NCBI GenBank assembly: GCA_029866205.1
Contig: JARWZT010000018.1
Coordinates: 1-35,437, forward strand
DNA length: 35,437 bases
Origin: Rhodoferax sp.
Lineage (GTDB): Bacteria; Pseudomonadota; Gammaproteobacteria; Burkholderiales; Burkholderiaceae_C
Direction: 5' to 3'
A program made the position numbers and the translations under genes. Shown here piece after piece: positions 26,221 to 34,883 of the stretch; position 1 is the first letter of the stretch, and each line of letters starts with the position of its first letter. The notes beneath the pieces are model-generated. The model was given only the letters and a program-made list of their open reading frames with translations, searched no databases and was not told the origin of the DNA.

Positions 26221-26919
26221 TCAGCGTGGCGCCGCCGGGCTGGACTGCGCGCTCACATTGCGCTGCAAAATATTGGAGAACTCTTCAATAAAGGTTTCGT
26301 GCTGGATGGCAATGCGGTCCAGATCGCGGGCAAAGCGGTTGTAGGCAATGACCGCCGGAATGGCGGCAAACAGGCCAATGGCGGTGGCCACCAACGCCTC
26401 GGCAATGCCCGGGGCCACGGTGGCCAAGGTGACTTGCTGCAAAGACGCCAAGCCGGTAAAGGCGTGCATGATGCCCCACACCGTGCCAAACAGCCCGACA
26501 TAAGGCGAGACCGAACCGACCGAGGCCAGAAAGGACAGATTGCTTTCCACCTCGTCCATTTCGCGCTGAAAGCTGGCCCGCATGGCGCGGCGCGCACCGT
26601 CCATCAGCGTGCCCACGTCGCTCACGCGGCGCTCGCGCAGTTTTTGGAATTCGCGCATGCCGCTGGCAAAAATGCGTTCCATCGGGCCCGCATTTTGTGC
26701 CTTGGACGAGGCAGCGGTGTAGAGCTCGTGCAGGCTGGCACCTGACCAAAACTCTTTCTCAAAGGTTTCGTTGTGGGTTTTGACCCGCTGGATCGCAAAC
26801 AGTTTGCGAAAAATCGCCGACCAGCTGGCCAGCGACACCAGCATCAGCAGCGCCATGACGATTTGCACCACAAAGCTGGCGTGCAGCACGAGTTGGAGAA
26901 TGTTCAGGTCTTGGTTCAT
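26221..26919 (-). CDS. tolQ: TolQ proton channel protein
   Basis: A 232-residue inner-membrane protein with three helices: VVQIVMALLMLVSLASWSAIF near 17-37, and the pair around FLASVGSVSPYVGLFGTVWG and ALVATAIGLFAAIPAVIAYN. The GLFGTVWGIMHAF and EALVATAIGL motifs are those of TolQ/ExbB. It forms the stator with TolR. It is 45 bp behind the aminotransferase gene; ybgC, which often precedes tolQ, is not present. Confidence 0.94.
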   Translation of the reverse strand: MNQDLNILQLVLHASFVVQIVMALLMLVSLASWSAIFRKLFAIQRVKTHNETFEKEFWSGASLHELYTAASSKAQNAGPMERIFASGMREFQKLRERRVSDVGTLMDGARRAMRASFQREMDEVESNLSFLASVGSVSPYVGLFGTVWGIMHAFTGLASLQQVTLATVAPGIAEALVATAIGLFAAIPAVIAYNRFARDLDRIAIQHETFIEEFSNILQRNVSAQSSPAAPR

Positions 26920-26964
26920 GGAGAAAGCCCAGGGGGTGTTCGCGAGATCAAAAAAAGGGGCGGC

Positions 26965-28149
26965 TCAGGCCAGCAGGGTGCGCAGGCGGGCAATCGCGGT
27001 TTGCAATTGTTCCATGGAGCTGGCGGTCGAAAAACGCACAAATTGTGCCGTCTGGGCGGTGCCAAAGTCGCGCCCGGGCGTAATGGCCACATGGGCTTGT
27101 TGCATCACCGCAAAAGAAAAATCCCAGCTGTCTTTCAGCCCCAGGCGCGCGCAGGCAGCCGAGCAATCGGCCCAGGCGTAGAAAGCGCCATCGGGTGCCA
27201 CCGGCACGTCCAGACCCAGGCTTTGCAGCGCGGGCACAAAGTAGTCGCGCCGGGCTTTGAATTCGGCCCGGCGGGCTTCGTACAGGGCGATGCTCTCGGG
27301 CTCAAAACAGGCGAGCGCCGCGTGCTGGGCAAGCGTGCTGGGGCAAATAAAAAGGTTTTGCGCCAGCCGCTCAATCACCGGCACCAGCGCCTCGGGCACC
27401 ACCATCCAGCCCAGGCGCCAGCCCGTCATGTTGAAGTACTTGCTGAAACTGTTGATGCTGATCACCGCATCATCCAGCGCCAGCGCGGTCTGGCCAAAGT
27501 GCGCGTCGTAGCTCAGCGGCAGGTAAATTTCGTCGACCAGGGTCACGCCGCCACGCGCCTGCACGATGGCGTGGATGCGGCGCAGTTCGTCCGGGTCAAT
27601 CGAGCTGCCCGTCGGGTTGGAGGGCGACGCCAGCAGCACGCCCCGCGTCTTGGGGCCCCAGGCCGCTTGCACCAGATCGGCACTGAGCTGAAAACGCTGT
27701 TGCGCCGTGGTGGGAATCAACACCGCCCGGCCGTCTGCGGCGCTCACAAAATGCCGGTTGCAGGGGTAGCTCGGGTCTGGCATGAGCACTTCATCGCCTG
27801 AATTAATCAATGCCAGACAGGCCAGTTGCAGCGCGGCTGAGGCACCCGCCGTCACCACAATCCGGCTGGCGGGTATGCGTAGGCCAAATCGGCTGGCGTA
27901 CCACGCGCTGATGCGCTCCCGCAGCGCAGGCAGACCGGTGGCCTGGGTGTATTGGCTGAAGCCTTGGCCAATGGCGTGCTGCGCAGCGGCTTGGACCAGC
28001 GGCGGGGCGGTGAAATCTGGCTCACCAATGTTCAAAAACACCATGGGCGAGTCGGTGTTGGCCACCGCGCGGCCCAACTCGGAAGCGGCCTTGGCCACTT
28101 CCATCACGTAAAAAGGCTCTATTTTTTCGGCGCGGCGTGAAATCTGCAT
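26965..28149 (-). CDS. Class I/II PLP-dependent aminotransferase
   Basis: A 394-residue fold-type I enzyme of the aspartate/alanine aminotransferase group. Visible are NIGEPDFTAP near the N terminus, ASPSNPTGSSI (substrate Asn178), VDEIYLPLSY (PLP Asp206) and the Schiff-base lysine in SINSFSKYFNMTGWRLGW (Lys237), then the carboxylate-binding Arg in VRFSTASS. The substrate is probably a common amino acid; it cannot be told from sequence. It is 12 bp downstream of nusB and in the same transcription direction as the riboflavin genes, an order common in Comamonadaceae. Confidence 0.88.
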   Translation of the reverse strand: MQISRRAEKIEPFYVMEVAKAASELGRAVANTDSPMVFLNIGEPDFTAPPLVQAAAQHAIGQGFSQYTQATGLPALRERISAWYASRFGLRIPASRIVVTAGASAALQLACLALINSGDEVLMPDPSYPCNRHFVSAADGRAVLIPTTAQQRFQLSADLVQAAWGPKTRGVLLASPSNPTGSSIDPDELRRIHAIVQARGGVTLVDEIYLPLSYDAHFGQTALALDDAVISINSFSKYFNMTGWRLGWMVVPEALVPVIERLAQNLFICPSTLAQHAALACFEPESIALYEARRAEFKARRDYFVPALQSLGLDVPVAPDGAFYAWADCSAACARLGLKDSWDFSFAVMQQAHVAITPGRDFGTAQTAQFVRFSTASSMEQLQTAIARLRTLLA

Positions 28150-28161
28150 CTCGGCGGGTGA

Positions 28162-28695
28162 CTATTCGGCCGCAGTGGCCTGCGAGCGATCGGCCTGTAC
28201 TTCGGGGCCCCGCAATTCGGGCGCCAGACCGTTGAGTACCGCGTTGACATACTTGAAACCATCGGTACCGCCAAATTCCTTGGCCAGTTCAATGCATTCG
28301 TTGAGCACCACGCGCCAAGGCACGTCGGGGCAGTGTTGCATCTCGTAAACACCAATCCACATGACCGCATGTTCCACCGGCGAGATTTCGATCATGGGCC
28401 GGTCGAGGCGCGTCAGGACCAGGGCATCCAATTCAGCAGCATGGTCAATGCAGCCGTGCAGGAGCGCGTCAAAGTGTGCGGCGTCGGCTTTGTTGAAGCC
28501 GGCCAGATCACGGGTAAAGGTGTCAATGTCGGCGGCAGAGTTTTTGCCCACGAGACGCTGGTACAAAGCCTGGAGGGCAAATTCACGGGCCCGGCTGCGG
28601 TTGTTTTTACTGCCAGCTTTGCGGGCGCCGGTGCTGGTCAACCCCACGCGGGGCTGGCGGGGAGGGCGTTTGGCTGCTGCGGGAGAGTCGGTCAT
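28162..28695 (-). CDS. nusB: Transcription antitermination factor NusB
   Basis: A 177-residue all-helical RNA-binding protein that forms the boxA complex with NusE for rRNA transcription. Conserved parts are [28 protein letters not shown] and [29 protein letters not shown] basic N-terminal extension of about 35 residues is longer than in E. coli (139 aa) but usual in Burkholderiales. Its ATG overlaps the ribH stop by 1 bp. Confidence 0.95.
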   Translation of the reverse strand: MTDSPAAAKRPPRQPRVGLTSTGARKAGSKNNRSRAREFALQALYQRLVGKNSAADIDTFTRDLAGFNKADAAHFDALLHGCIDHAAELDALVLTRLDRPMIEISPVEHAVMWIGVYEMQHCPDVPWRVVLNECIELAKEFGGTDGFKYVNAVLNGLAPELRGPEVQADRSQATAAE

Positions 28696-29168
28696 TAAAC
28701 GGTTTCCAGAAAATTGGCCATTTCCACGGCCACGCGGGCGGCGTCGCGGCCCTTGTCGACCTGGCGGGCTTCGGCTTGCGCCATGTTTTCCACGGTCAAA
28801 ATCGCATTGGCGATGGGGATTTGGTAGTCCAGCGCCACGCGCGTCACCGCGGCGCCAGACTCATTGGCCACCAATTCAAAGTGGTAGGTCTCGCCGCGAA
28901 TGATGCAGCCCAGGGCCACCAGCGCGTCGTAGCGGGTTTTCTCGGCCAAGCTTTGCAAGGCGGTGGCCACTTCCAGTGCGCCGGGCACGGTGAAATGGTG
29001 GATATCGCGCTCCGCCACGCCCAAGTTGAGCAGTTCTTGCTTGCAGGCTGCGGCCAGCGCGTCAGTCACCCCGGCGTTAAAGCGGGCCTGCACTATGCCA
29101 ATGCGCAGTTGCTTGCCGTCCAAACGGCTGTCGGTGTCGGCAACGTTGCCTTTGTCTGCGCCAAACAT
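28695..29168 (-). CDS. ribH: 6,7-dimethyl-8-ribityllumazine synthase
   Basis: A 157-residue enzyme joining the RibB product with the pyrimidine to form lumazine, the direct precursor of riboflavin. Signatures are [41 protein letters not shown] (catalytic His) and [16 protein letters not shown]. The VPGA/PGALE region binds ribityl pyrimidine. It lies 51 bp after ribBX and is coupled to nusB. Confidence 0.95.
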   Translation of the reverse strand: MFGADKGNVADTDSRLDGKQLRIGIVQARFNAGVTDALAAACKQELLNLGVAERDIHHFTVPGALEVATALQSLAEKTRYDALVALGCIIRGETYHFELVANESGAAVTRVALDYQIPIANAILTVENMAQAEARQVDKGRDAARVAVEMANFLETV

Positions 29169-29219
29169 GGGCTTTCCTTTGAAGTGCGAGAGTGTTGTTG
29201 GGGTGAGTTGAAATGGCGC

Positions 29220-30356
29220 TTAGGCGTCTGTCGGGCTGAGGTAGCCCACGGTTTCTAGGCCGTAGCCAGTCAGGCTGGGCATGCGCCGGGGGCTGCCCAT
29301 CAGGCGCATTTTGTGGACGCCGCACAGGCGCAGTATTTGGGCTCCCACGCCATAGGTGCGCAGGTCCATACGGCCACGCTCGGGTGCATGGGCCGGGCGC
29401 GCGGTACCGTCAAACTGGGCCAATAGTTGCTCACCCGTTTCGCCACAGTTCAGCAAGACCACCACACCGCGCCCCTCACGTTCTACGTGGGCCAGCGCCG
29501 CGTCCAGGCCCCAGGAATGCAAGGAGCGGCCGGCTTCCAGCGCATCCAGCACCGACAGTGGCTCGTGGACACGCGCGGACACCACTTCACCGGCAGCCCA
29601 TTCGCCCTTGACCAGCGCCAGATGCACGCCTAGGCCGGTGGTATCGCGAAAAATGTGGGCGGTGAAGTCGCCAAAAGTGGTTTTGAAGGGGCGGCTGCCT
29701 TTGCGCTCCACCAGCGAATCGACTTGGCTGCGGTGCGCAATCAGGTCGGCGATGGTGCCGATCTTGATGCCGTGTTCGGCGGCAAACAGCTGCAGATCGG
29801 GCAGTCGGGCCATGGTGCCGTCGTCTTTCATGATCTCGCAGATCACGGACGCTGGGGTGCAACCGGCCATCGCGGCCAAGTCGCAGCCGGCCTCGGTGTG
29901 GCCCGCACGCATGAGCACGCCGCCATCCACCGCTTGCAGGGGGAAGATGTGGCCGGGCTGAACCAGATCATCGGCCACCGCGCCGGGGGCCACCGCAGCT
30001 TGCACGGTGCGTGAGCGGTCAGCGGCAGAGATGCCGGTGGTGACGCCCTCGGCGGCTTCAATGGAAACGGTAAATGCAGTGCCTTTTTTGTCGCCGTTGC
30101 GCACCGTCATGGGGGGCAGCTTAAGGAGCTCACAGCGCTCGCGGGTCAGGGTCAGGCAAATCAGGCCACGCCCATAGCGGGCCATGAAGTTGATGGCCTC
30201 GGGTGTGACGTGGTCGGCCGCCAGCACCAGGTCACCCTCGTTTTCACGGTCTTCTTCGTCCACCAGAATCACGATCTTGCCCGCACGCATGTCGGCCACG
30301 ATGTCGTGCACAGGGGAAATCGCCACGGGCTGGGTGGGAAGGGTGGAGGCGGTCAT
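29220..30356 (-). CDS. ribBX: 3,4-dihydroxy-2-butanone-4-phosphate synthase with degenerate GTP cyclohydrolase II domain
   Basis: A 378-residue protein. Residues about 12-210 are a full RibB domain, with [12 protein letters not shown] (33-44) and the catalytic [15 protein letters not shown] (151-165). Residues about 220-378 have the GTP cyclohydrolase II fold, but the zinc cysteines (normally in GSLRCDC) are absent: after SARVHEPLS comes [16 protein letters not shown], and the RQEGRGIGL motif is [10 protein letters not shown]. Such hybrids, called RibBX, retain only the butanone-phosphate synthase activity, and a separate RibA must exist elsewhere. It is first gene of the leftward riboflavin/nusB set. 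No FMN riboswitch is visible upstream. Confidence 0.88.
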   Translation of the reverse strand: MTASTLPTQPVAISPVHDIVADMRAGKIVILVDEEDRENEGDLVLAADHVTPEAINFMARYGRGLICLTLTRERCELLKLPPMTVRNGDKKGTAFTVSIEAAEGVTTGISAADRSRTVQAAVAPGAVADDLVQPGHIFPLQAVDGGVLMRAGHTEAGCDLAAMAGCTPASVICEIMKDDGTMARLPDLQLFAAEHGIKIGTIADLIAHRSQVDSLVERKGSRPFKTTFGDFTAHIFRDTTGLGVHLALVKGEWAAGEVVSARVHEPLSVLDALEAGRSLHSWGLDAALAHVEREGRGVVVLLNCGETGEQLLAQFDGTARPAHAPERGRMDLRTYGVGAQILRLCGVHKMRLMGSPRRMPSLTGYGLETVGYLSPTDA

Positions 30357-30446
30357 CAGATAACTTTCGCTAATTCAGGGGGAAATTCCAGGGGTGAATT
30401 TCTGCCGCAAGGACGGGTGGGCGATTATCGCCGCTTTGGGGCTTGG

Positions 30447-30857
30447 TCAGGCCGGGTCGTCGATGGATGCGCTCCAGCGCGCGTTCAGGCCTTTTTGCAG
30501 GTCCCGCCGGTCGCGTTTGGTGGGTCGGCCGTGGGCAATGGCCAGCGCCGGCTCGGCGTGCAGGCGCCGATGTTCGGCGGCCAAGGCGCGGTCTTGGACG
30601 CTCTGGGCGGTTTCCTCGTACAGCGTCTGGGCGATGGGCGCCGACCCCCGCGTGCCACTGATGCCCCTGACCACCACGGTGCGCTTGACACTGGCTTGCC
30701 ACAGCACCACGGTGTCGCCCACGCGCACTTCACGCGAGGGTTTTACGTCTTGCTGGGCGATTTGCACGCGCCCTTTGCCGACTTCTTCGGTGGCCAGCGA
30801 GCGGGTTTTATAAAAGCGGGCGGCCCAGAGCCATTTGTCGATTCGAATGCTGTCCAT
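30447..30857 (-). CDS. hslR: S4-domain RNA-binding heat-shock protein Hsp15
   Basis: A 136-residue protein starting with the S4 RNA-binding fold: RIDKWLWAARFYKTRSLATEEV, GRVQIAQQDVKPSREVRVGD. The C-terminal part is basic (RPTKRDRRDLQKGL). Hsp15 binds stalled 50S subunits carrying nascent chains. It ends 90 bp before ribBX and is divergent from the tct genes. Confidence 0.9.
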   Translation of the reverse strand: MDSIRIDKWLWAARFYKTRSLATEEVGKGRVQIAQQDVKPSREVRVGDTVVLWQASVKRTVVVRGISGTRGSAPIAQTLYEETAQSVQDRALAAEHRRLHAEPALAIAHGRPTKRDRRDLQKGLNARWSASIDDPA

Positions 30858-30939
30858 CAGGTGTTCTCAGCGCTGGGGTGTTTCGCGGGTTTTCCCTTGT
30901 GCTGATGGGTTCAAAGTGAAATGAAGGTCATGCATCATA

Positions 30940-30958
30940 GGGGGGTAAAAAACCCCCC
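30940..30958. promoter_or_regulatory. G6/C6 hairpin in the tctC leader
   Basis: GGGGGG (30940-30945), TAAAAAA loop, CCCCCC (30953-30958), ending 2 bp before the GGAG ribosome binding site of tctC. In mRNA it would form a 6-bp all-GC stem next to that site and may affect translation. On the opposite strand it is not followed by a T-tract. Confidence 0.45.
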
Positions 30959-30970
30959 ATGGAGATTTGT

Positions 30971-31930
30971 ATGCGTCGTGACCATTTTTTGAAGTCCCTG
31001 GCCGCCTTGGCCGCTGCGGGCGCGTATCCCTTGAGTGCCCAAGCGGGTGCCAGCCTGAAGATGATGATTCCGGCCAACCCCGGCGGTGGCTGGGACGGCA
31101 CCGGGCGCGAACTGGGCAAAGCCTTGCTCGACGCCAAAGTGGCTGACACCGTGCAGTACGAAAACAAAGGCGGCGCGGCCGGCGTGATCGGACTGGCGCA
31201 GTTTGTGAACGCCGCCAAGGGCGACGCCAACGCACTGATCATGACCGGCGCCGTGATGGTGGGCGGCATCATCACCGGCAAGCCGCAGGTGGGCATGGAC
31301 AAAATTACTCCGATTGCGCGCCTGACCAGCGAATACAACGTGTTCGTGGTGCCCGCTGACTCGCCTCTCAAAACCATGAAAGACGTGGTCGAGCAAATGA
31401 AAAAAGACCCGGCCAGCGTCAAATGGGGCGGCGGCTCCCGCGGATCGACGGAGCATATTTGCGCCTCCATGCTGGCGACCAAAGTCGGCGTCGACCCCAA
31501 AAAGGTCAATTACGTGGCTTTTCGGGGCGGCGGCGAGGCCACAGCCGCCGTGCTGGGCGGCAATGTGACGGTGGGTGGCAGCGGCTACAGCGAGTTTGCC
31601 GAATACATCAAGGCCGGCAAGATGCGCGCTATTGGCGTGACATCGGCCAAGCGCCTGCCCGGCATTGACGTGCCCACGCTCAAGGAATCGGGTTTTGACG
31701 TGGTGCTGGGCAATTGGCGCGCCGTGTATGGCGCCCCCGGCATCACGCCCGAGCAGCGCGCGGCGCTGACCCAGATGGTGGTCAAGGCCACCCAGTCCAA
31801 GTCTTGGCAAGACGCGCTGGCGCGCAACGCCTGGACGCCCGCGCTGCTGACCGGCAAGGCCTTTGACGATTTTGTGGACGACGAATTTGCCAGCCTGCGC
31901 GGCATCATGCACCTCTCTGGCATGGTTTGA
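30971..31930 (+). CDS. tctC: Tripartite tricarboxylate transporter substrate-binding protein (Bug family)
   Basis: A 319-residue periplasmic binding protein with a signal peptide (MRRDHFLKSLAALAAAGAYP, cleavage near SAQA-G). The Bug family signature appears as IPANPGGGWDGTGRELGKAL and YENKGGAAGVIGL. The RR before a hydrophobic core is weakly Tat-like, but lacks the full consensus. GGAG at 30961-30964 is 6 bp before the ATG at 30971; an ATG at 30959 overlaps the leader hairpin. Together with tctBA it forms a secondary transporter for tri- or dicarboxylates; the ligand is unknown. Confidence 0.9.
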   Translation: MRRDHFLKSLAALAAAGAYPLSAQAGASLKMMIPANPGGGWDGTGRELGKALLDAKVADTVQYENKGGAAGVIGLAQFVNAAKGDANALIMTGAVMVGGIITGKPQVGMDKITPIARLTSEYNVFVVPADSPLKTMKDVVEQMKKDPASVKWGGGSRGSTEHICASMLATKVGVDPKKVNYVAFRGGGEATAAVLGGNVTVGGSGYSEFAEYIKAGKMRAIGVTSAKRLPGIDVPTLKESGFDVVLGNWRAVYGAPGITPEQRAALTQMVVKATQSKSWQDALARNAWTPALLTGKAFDDFVDDEFASLRGIMHLSGMV

Positions 31931-32451
31931 TGGCGGTGTCTGACAAAACGCGGCAAAGCGCGGTGGCTCTGGGCGTCCTCGCGCTGGCTGGAGTCCTCGC
32001 GCTGGGCGCGGCCGAAATTTCGTCCGAAGCGGGCTATGCCGGTATCGGGCCTAATTTTTTGCCCTGGCTGGTGGCCATGGGCCTGGCGGTGGTGGCGGTT
32101 TTTTTGTGGTTTGAGGCGCGCAGTGGCGGCTTTCGCGACATGCCCGACCCGCTGGCCGGTGACGCGCCGCCGCAGGGTGCTCCATGCTGGCGTGGCTTTG
32201 CCTGGATGTCGGGTGCCTTGTTGCTGAACGCAGTATTGATTACCGCCATCGGGTTCATATTGAGCTGCACCTTGTGTTTTGCCTGCGCGGCGCATGGGCT
32301 GCGTCTGGCGCAGTCGGGTGCGGCGCAAACCCTGCGCAGCTGGCTCACCGATCTGGGGCTGGGACTGCTGATTGCCGCACCGGTGTATTGGATGTTTACC
32401 AAGTTCTTGGCCATAAGCCTGCCTGGCCTTACGCAAAGCGGGTGGTTGTAA
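31930..32451 (+). CDS. tctB: Tripartite tricarboxylate transporter small membrane subunit
   Basis: A 173-residue membrane protein with about four helices: AVALGVLALAGVLALGA, LPWLVAMGLAVVAVFLWF, a segment near 95-125 and LGLGLLIAAPVYWMFTKFL. TctB is poorly conserved, and the call rests on topology and position between tctC and tctA. ATG overlaps the tctC stop (TGATG) and its stop overlaps the tctA start (TAATG), so the three are translated together. Confidence 0.87.
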   Translation: MAVSDKTRQSAVALGVLALAGVLALGAAEISSEAGYAGIGPNFLPWLVAMGLAVVAVFLWFEARSGGFRDMPDPLAGDAPPQGAPCWRGFAWMSGALLLNAVLITAIGFILSCTLCFACAAHGLRLAQSGAAQTLRSWLTDLGLGLLIAAPVYWMFTKFLAISLPGLTQSGWL

Positions 32452-33935
32452 TGGACATCCTGAACCACTTAATGCAGGGCTTTGCCACCGCAGGCACACC
32501 CATCAACCTGTTGTGGGCCTTTGTGGGTTGCGCGCTGGGCACGGCGGTGGGTGTTTTGCCCGGCATTGGCCCGGCCACGGCGGTGGCCATGCTGCTGCCG
32601 ATTACTTCGCAGGTGGACGCCACCGCGTCCATGATCTTTTTTGCCGGTATTTATTACGGTGCCATGTACGGTGGCTCGACCACGTCGATCTTGCTCAACA
32701 CCCCCGGAGAGACAGCCACCATGGTCACCGCCATGGAGGGCAACAAAATGGCCAAGAGCGGGCGCGCGGGTGCAGCGCTGGCCACGGCGGCGATTGGCTC
32801 TTTTGTGGCGGGCACCATTGCCACGCTCATGGTCACGCTGTTTGCGCCGGTGGTGGCCGAATACGCGGTGCGCCTGGGCCCGCCCGAATACTTTTGCCTG
32901 ATGTTGCTGGCCCTGACCACCGTGAGCGCGGTGCTGGGGCAAAGCACGGTGCGGGGTCTGGCGGCGCTGTTTGTGGGCCTGGCGATTGGCCTGATCGGCA
33001 TGGACCAGATCACCGGCCAGGCGCGCTACACCGGGGGCGTGCCCGAGTTGCTCGATGGCGTGGAAATCGTGCTGGTGGCGGTCGGGCTGTTTGCCGTGGC
33101 CGAGGCCTTGCACGCGGTTTTGTTTGAAGGTGCCGCTCAAGAGTCGCAAAACAAGCTCAGCCGCGTGGGCATGACGGGCGCTGACTTGCGCCGCTCTTTG
33201 CCGGCGTGGCTGCGCGGCACCGCCATTGGCGCGCCTTTTGGCTGCGTGCCGGCCGGGGGCACCGAAATTCCTACCTTCTTGAGCTACGCGGTCGAGAAAA
33301 AGCTTGCCCGTGGCGAGAATCTCGCTGAATTTGGCAAGCAAGGCGCTATCGAAGGTGTCGCCGGCCCCGAGGCGGCGAACAACGCCACGGTCACGACGGC
33401 GCTCATCCCCTTGCTCACGCTGGGCATTCCGGTCAGCAACACCACCGCAATTTTGCTGGGCGCTTTTCAGAACTACGGCATTCAGCCGGGGCCGCAGCTC
33501 TTCACCACCTCGGCCTCGCTGGTGTGGGCGCTGATTGCCTCGCTCTACATTGGCAATGTGATGCTCTTGGTGCTCAATTTGCCGCTGGTGGGTCTTTGGG
33601 TCAAATTGCTCAAGGTGCCCAAGGCGCAGCTGTATGCGGGCATTTTGATTTTTGCCACCGTGGGCGCCTACGGTATGCGCCAAAGCGCGTTTGACCTGGT
33701 GCTGCTTTACGCCATCGGCGTGCTGGGGTTGGTGATGCGCCGCTTTGACTTTCCGACGGCACCGGTGGTGGTGGGCATGATTTTGGGCCCGCTGGCCGAG
33801 GCGCAGCTGCGCAACGCACTGTCCATTGGCGAGGGAAAGTGGACCGTGTTTTTGGAGCGGCCCGTGTCTCTGGGTTTGCTGGGTGTGGTGCTTGCGGTGC
33901 TGGTCTTGCCTCGGGTGTTCAAAAAGCGCGGGTAA
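32451..33935 (+). CDS. tctA: Tripartite tricarboxylate transporter large membrane subunit
   Basis: A 494-residue protein with about twelve helices, the transport channel of the TTT system. Family motifs include [40 protein letters not shown] near 70-90, and [20 protein letters not shown]. The internal repeat G-x-PGxGPxxxxA is visible. Length is usual. ATG at 32451 is used; longer in-frame starts run through tctB in another register. Confidence 0.95.
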   Translation: MDILNHLMQGFATAGTPINLLWAFVGCALGTAVGVLPGIGPATAVAMLLPITSQVDATASMIFFAGIYYGAMYGGSTTSILLNTPGETATMVTAMEGNKMAKSGRAGAALATAAIGSFVAGTIATLMVTLFAPVVAEYAVRLGPPEYFCLMLLALTTVSAVLGQSTVRGLAALFVGLAIGLIGMDQITGQARYTGGVPELLDGVEIVLVAVGLFAVAEALHAVLFEGAAQESQNKLSRVGMTGADLRRSLPAWLRGTAIGAPFGCVPAGGTEIPTFLSYAVEKKLARGENLAEFGKQGAIEGVAGPEAANNATVTTALIPLLTLGIPVSNTTAILLGAFQNYGIQPGPQLFTTSASLVWALIASLYIGNVMLLVLNLPLVGLWVKLLKVPKAQLYAGILIFATVGAYGMRQSAFDLVLLYAIGVLGLVMRRFDFPTAPVVVGMILGPLAEAQLRNALSIGEGKWTVFLERPVSLGLLGVVLAVLVLPRVFKKRG

Positions 33936-33987
33936 ACCACGCGGGGGGCTGGCGCCCGGGTTACCTACACTTGGACCATCGCCAATT

Positions 33988-34023
33988 GCGGCGGCAAGGC
34001 ATGCGCCGCTCCCTTATTTTTTT
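33988..34023 (+). terminator. Possible intrinsic terminator after tctA
   Basis: GCGGCG (33988-33993) pairs CGCCGC (34004-34009) over a 10-nt loop, followed by TCCCTTATTTTTTT. It ends directly before the ribosome binding site of the next gene, so it would separate tctCBA from the hydrolase or act as an attenuator. Confidence 0.5.
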
Positions 34024-34034
34024 GAGGAACCCCC

Positions 34035-34883
34035 ATGAAACTACTCCGCTACGGCCCCGCAGGCCAAGAAAAAGCCGGCGCTGTTGGCACCGACGGCCGC
34101 GTACGCGACCTGTCCATGCTGTTTGCCGACCTGGACGCCGCCCACCTGTCGCCGCGCACCTTGGCCGCGCTTCAAGCGCTGGACATTGACGCGCTGCCCG
34201 TGGTGGACGGCGCGCCGCGGCTGGGTTGCCCGGTGTCCCAGATTGGAAAAATCGTGTGCGTTGGCCTGAACTACGCCGACCACGCCAAAGAGAGCGGCAT
34301 GGAACCACCCAAGGAGCCGGTGCTGTTTCTCAAGGCCACCAGCTCGATTACGGGCCCCAACGATTCGGTCACTATTCCACGCGGCTCGGTCAAGACCGAC
34401 TGGGAGGTGGAGCTAGGCGTCGTGATCGGCAGCAAAGCCAGCTACGTCAGCGAGGCCGAGGCCCTGTCGCACGTGGCGGGCTATGTGTTGGTGAACGACC
34501 TGTCCGAGCGCGAGTTTCAGCTCGAGCGGGGCGGTCAGTGGGACAAAGGCAAGGGCTGTGACACTTTTTCTCCCATCGGCCCCTGGCTGGTTACGCCCGA
34601 CGAACTCGGTGACGTGCACGCGCTGGGCCTCTGGCTCGAGGTCAATGGCCGACGCGTGCAAGACGGCAGCACCTCCAACCTGATCTTCGGCATTCCCAAG
34701 CTGATCAGCTACATCAGCCAGTTCATGACGCTGCACCCCGGCGATTTGATCAGCACCGGAACGCCCGCTGGTGTGGGCCTGGGGCAAAAGCCCAGTCCGT
34801 GGTTTTTGAAGGTGGGCGACCAGATGCGCCTGGGTATCGAAGGCTTGGGCGAACAAACCCAGACCTGCGTGGCTGCGCCCTGA
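34035..34883 (+). CDS. Fumarylacetoacetate hydrolase family protein
   Basis: A 282-residue metal-dependent C-C hydrolase or hydratase/isomerase of the FAH fold. Metal-binding acids appear in TDWEVELGVVIG (Glu124, Glu126) and NDLSERE (Asp155); the family ending STGTPAGVGLG is present, as is VCVGLNYADHA. Members include ureidoglycolate lyase, 2,4-diketo-3-deoxy-L-fuconate hydrolase and homoprotocatechuate isomerase. Which one this is cannot be decided. Position after a carboxylate transporter suggests it acts on the imported acid. GAGGA precedes the ATG. Confidence 0.9.
   Translation: MKLLRYGPAGQEKAGAVGTDGRVRDLSMLFADLDAAHLSPRTLAALQALDIDALPVVDGAPRLGCPVSQIGKIVCVGLNYADHAKESGMEPPKEPVLFLKATSSITGPNDSVTIPRGSVKTDWEVELGVVIGSKASYVSEAEALSHVAGYVLVNDLSEREFQLERGGQWDKGKGCDTFSPIGPWLVTPDELGDVHALGLWLEVNGRRVQDGSTSNLIFGIPKLISYISQFMTLHPGDLISTGTPAGVGLGQKPSPWFLKVGDQMRLGIEGLGEQTQTCVAAP

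Noticed and set aside
30357..30446. Possible FMN riboswitch before the riboflavin genes
   Set aside because: The upstream stretch is short, and on the transcribed strand I see none of the conserved FMN aptamer segments; the GGGGAAATTCC-like string is on the wrong strand.
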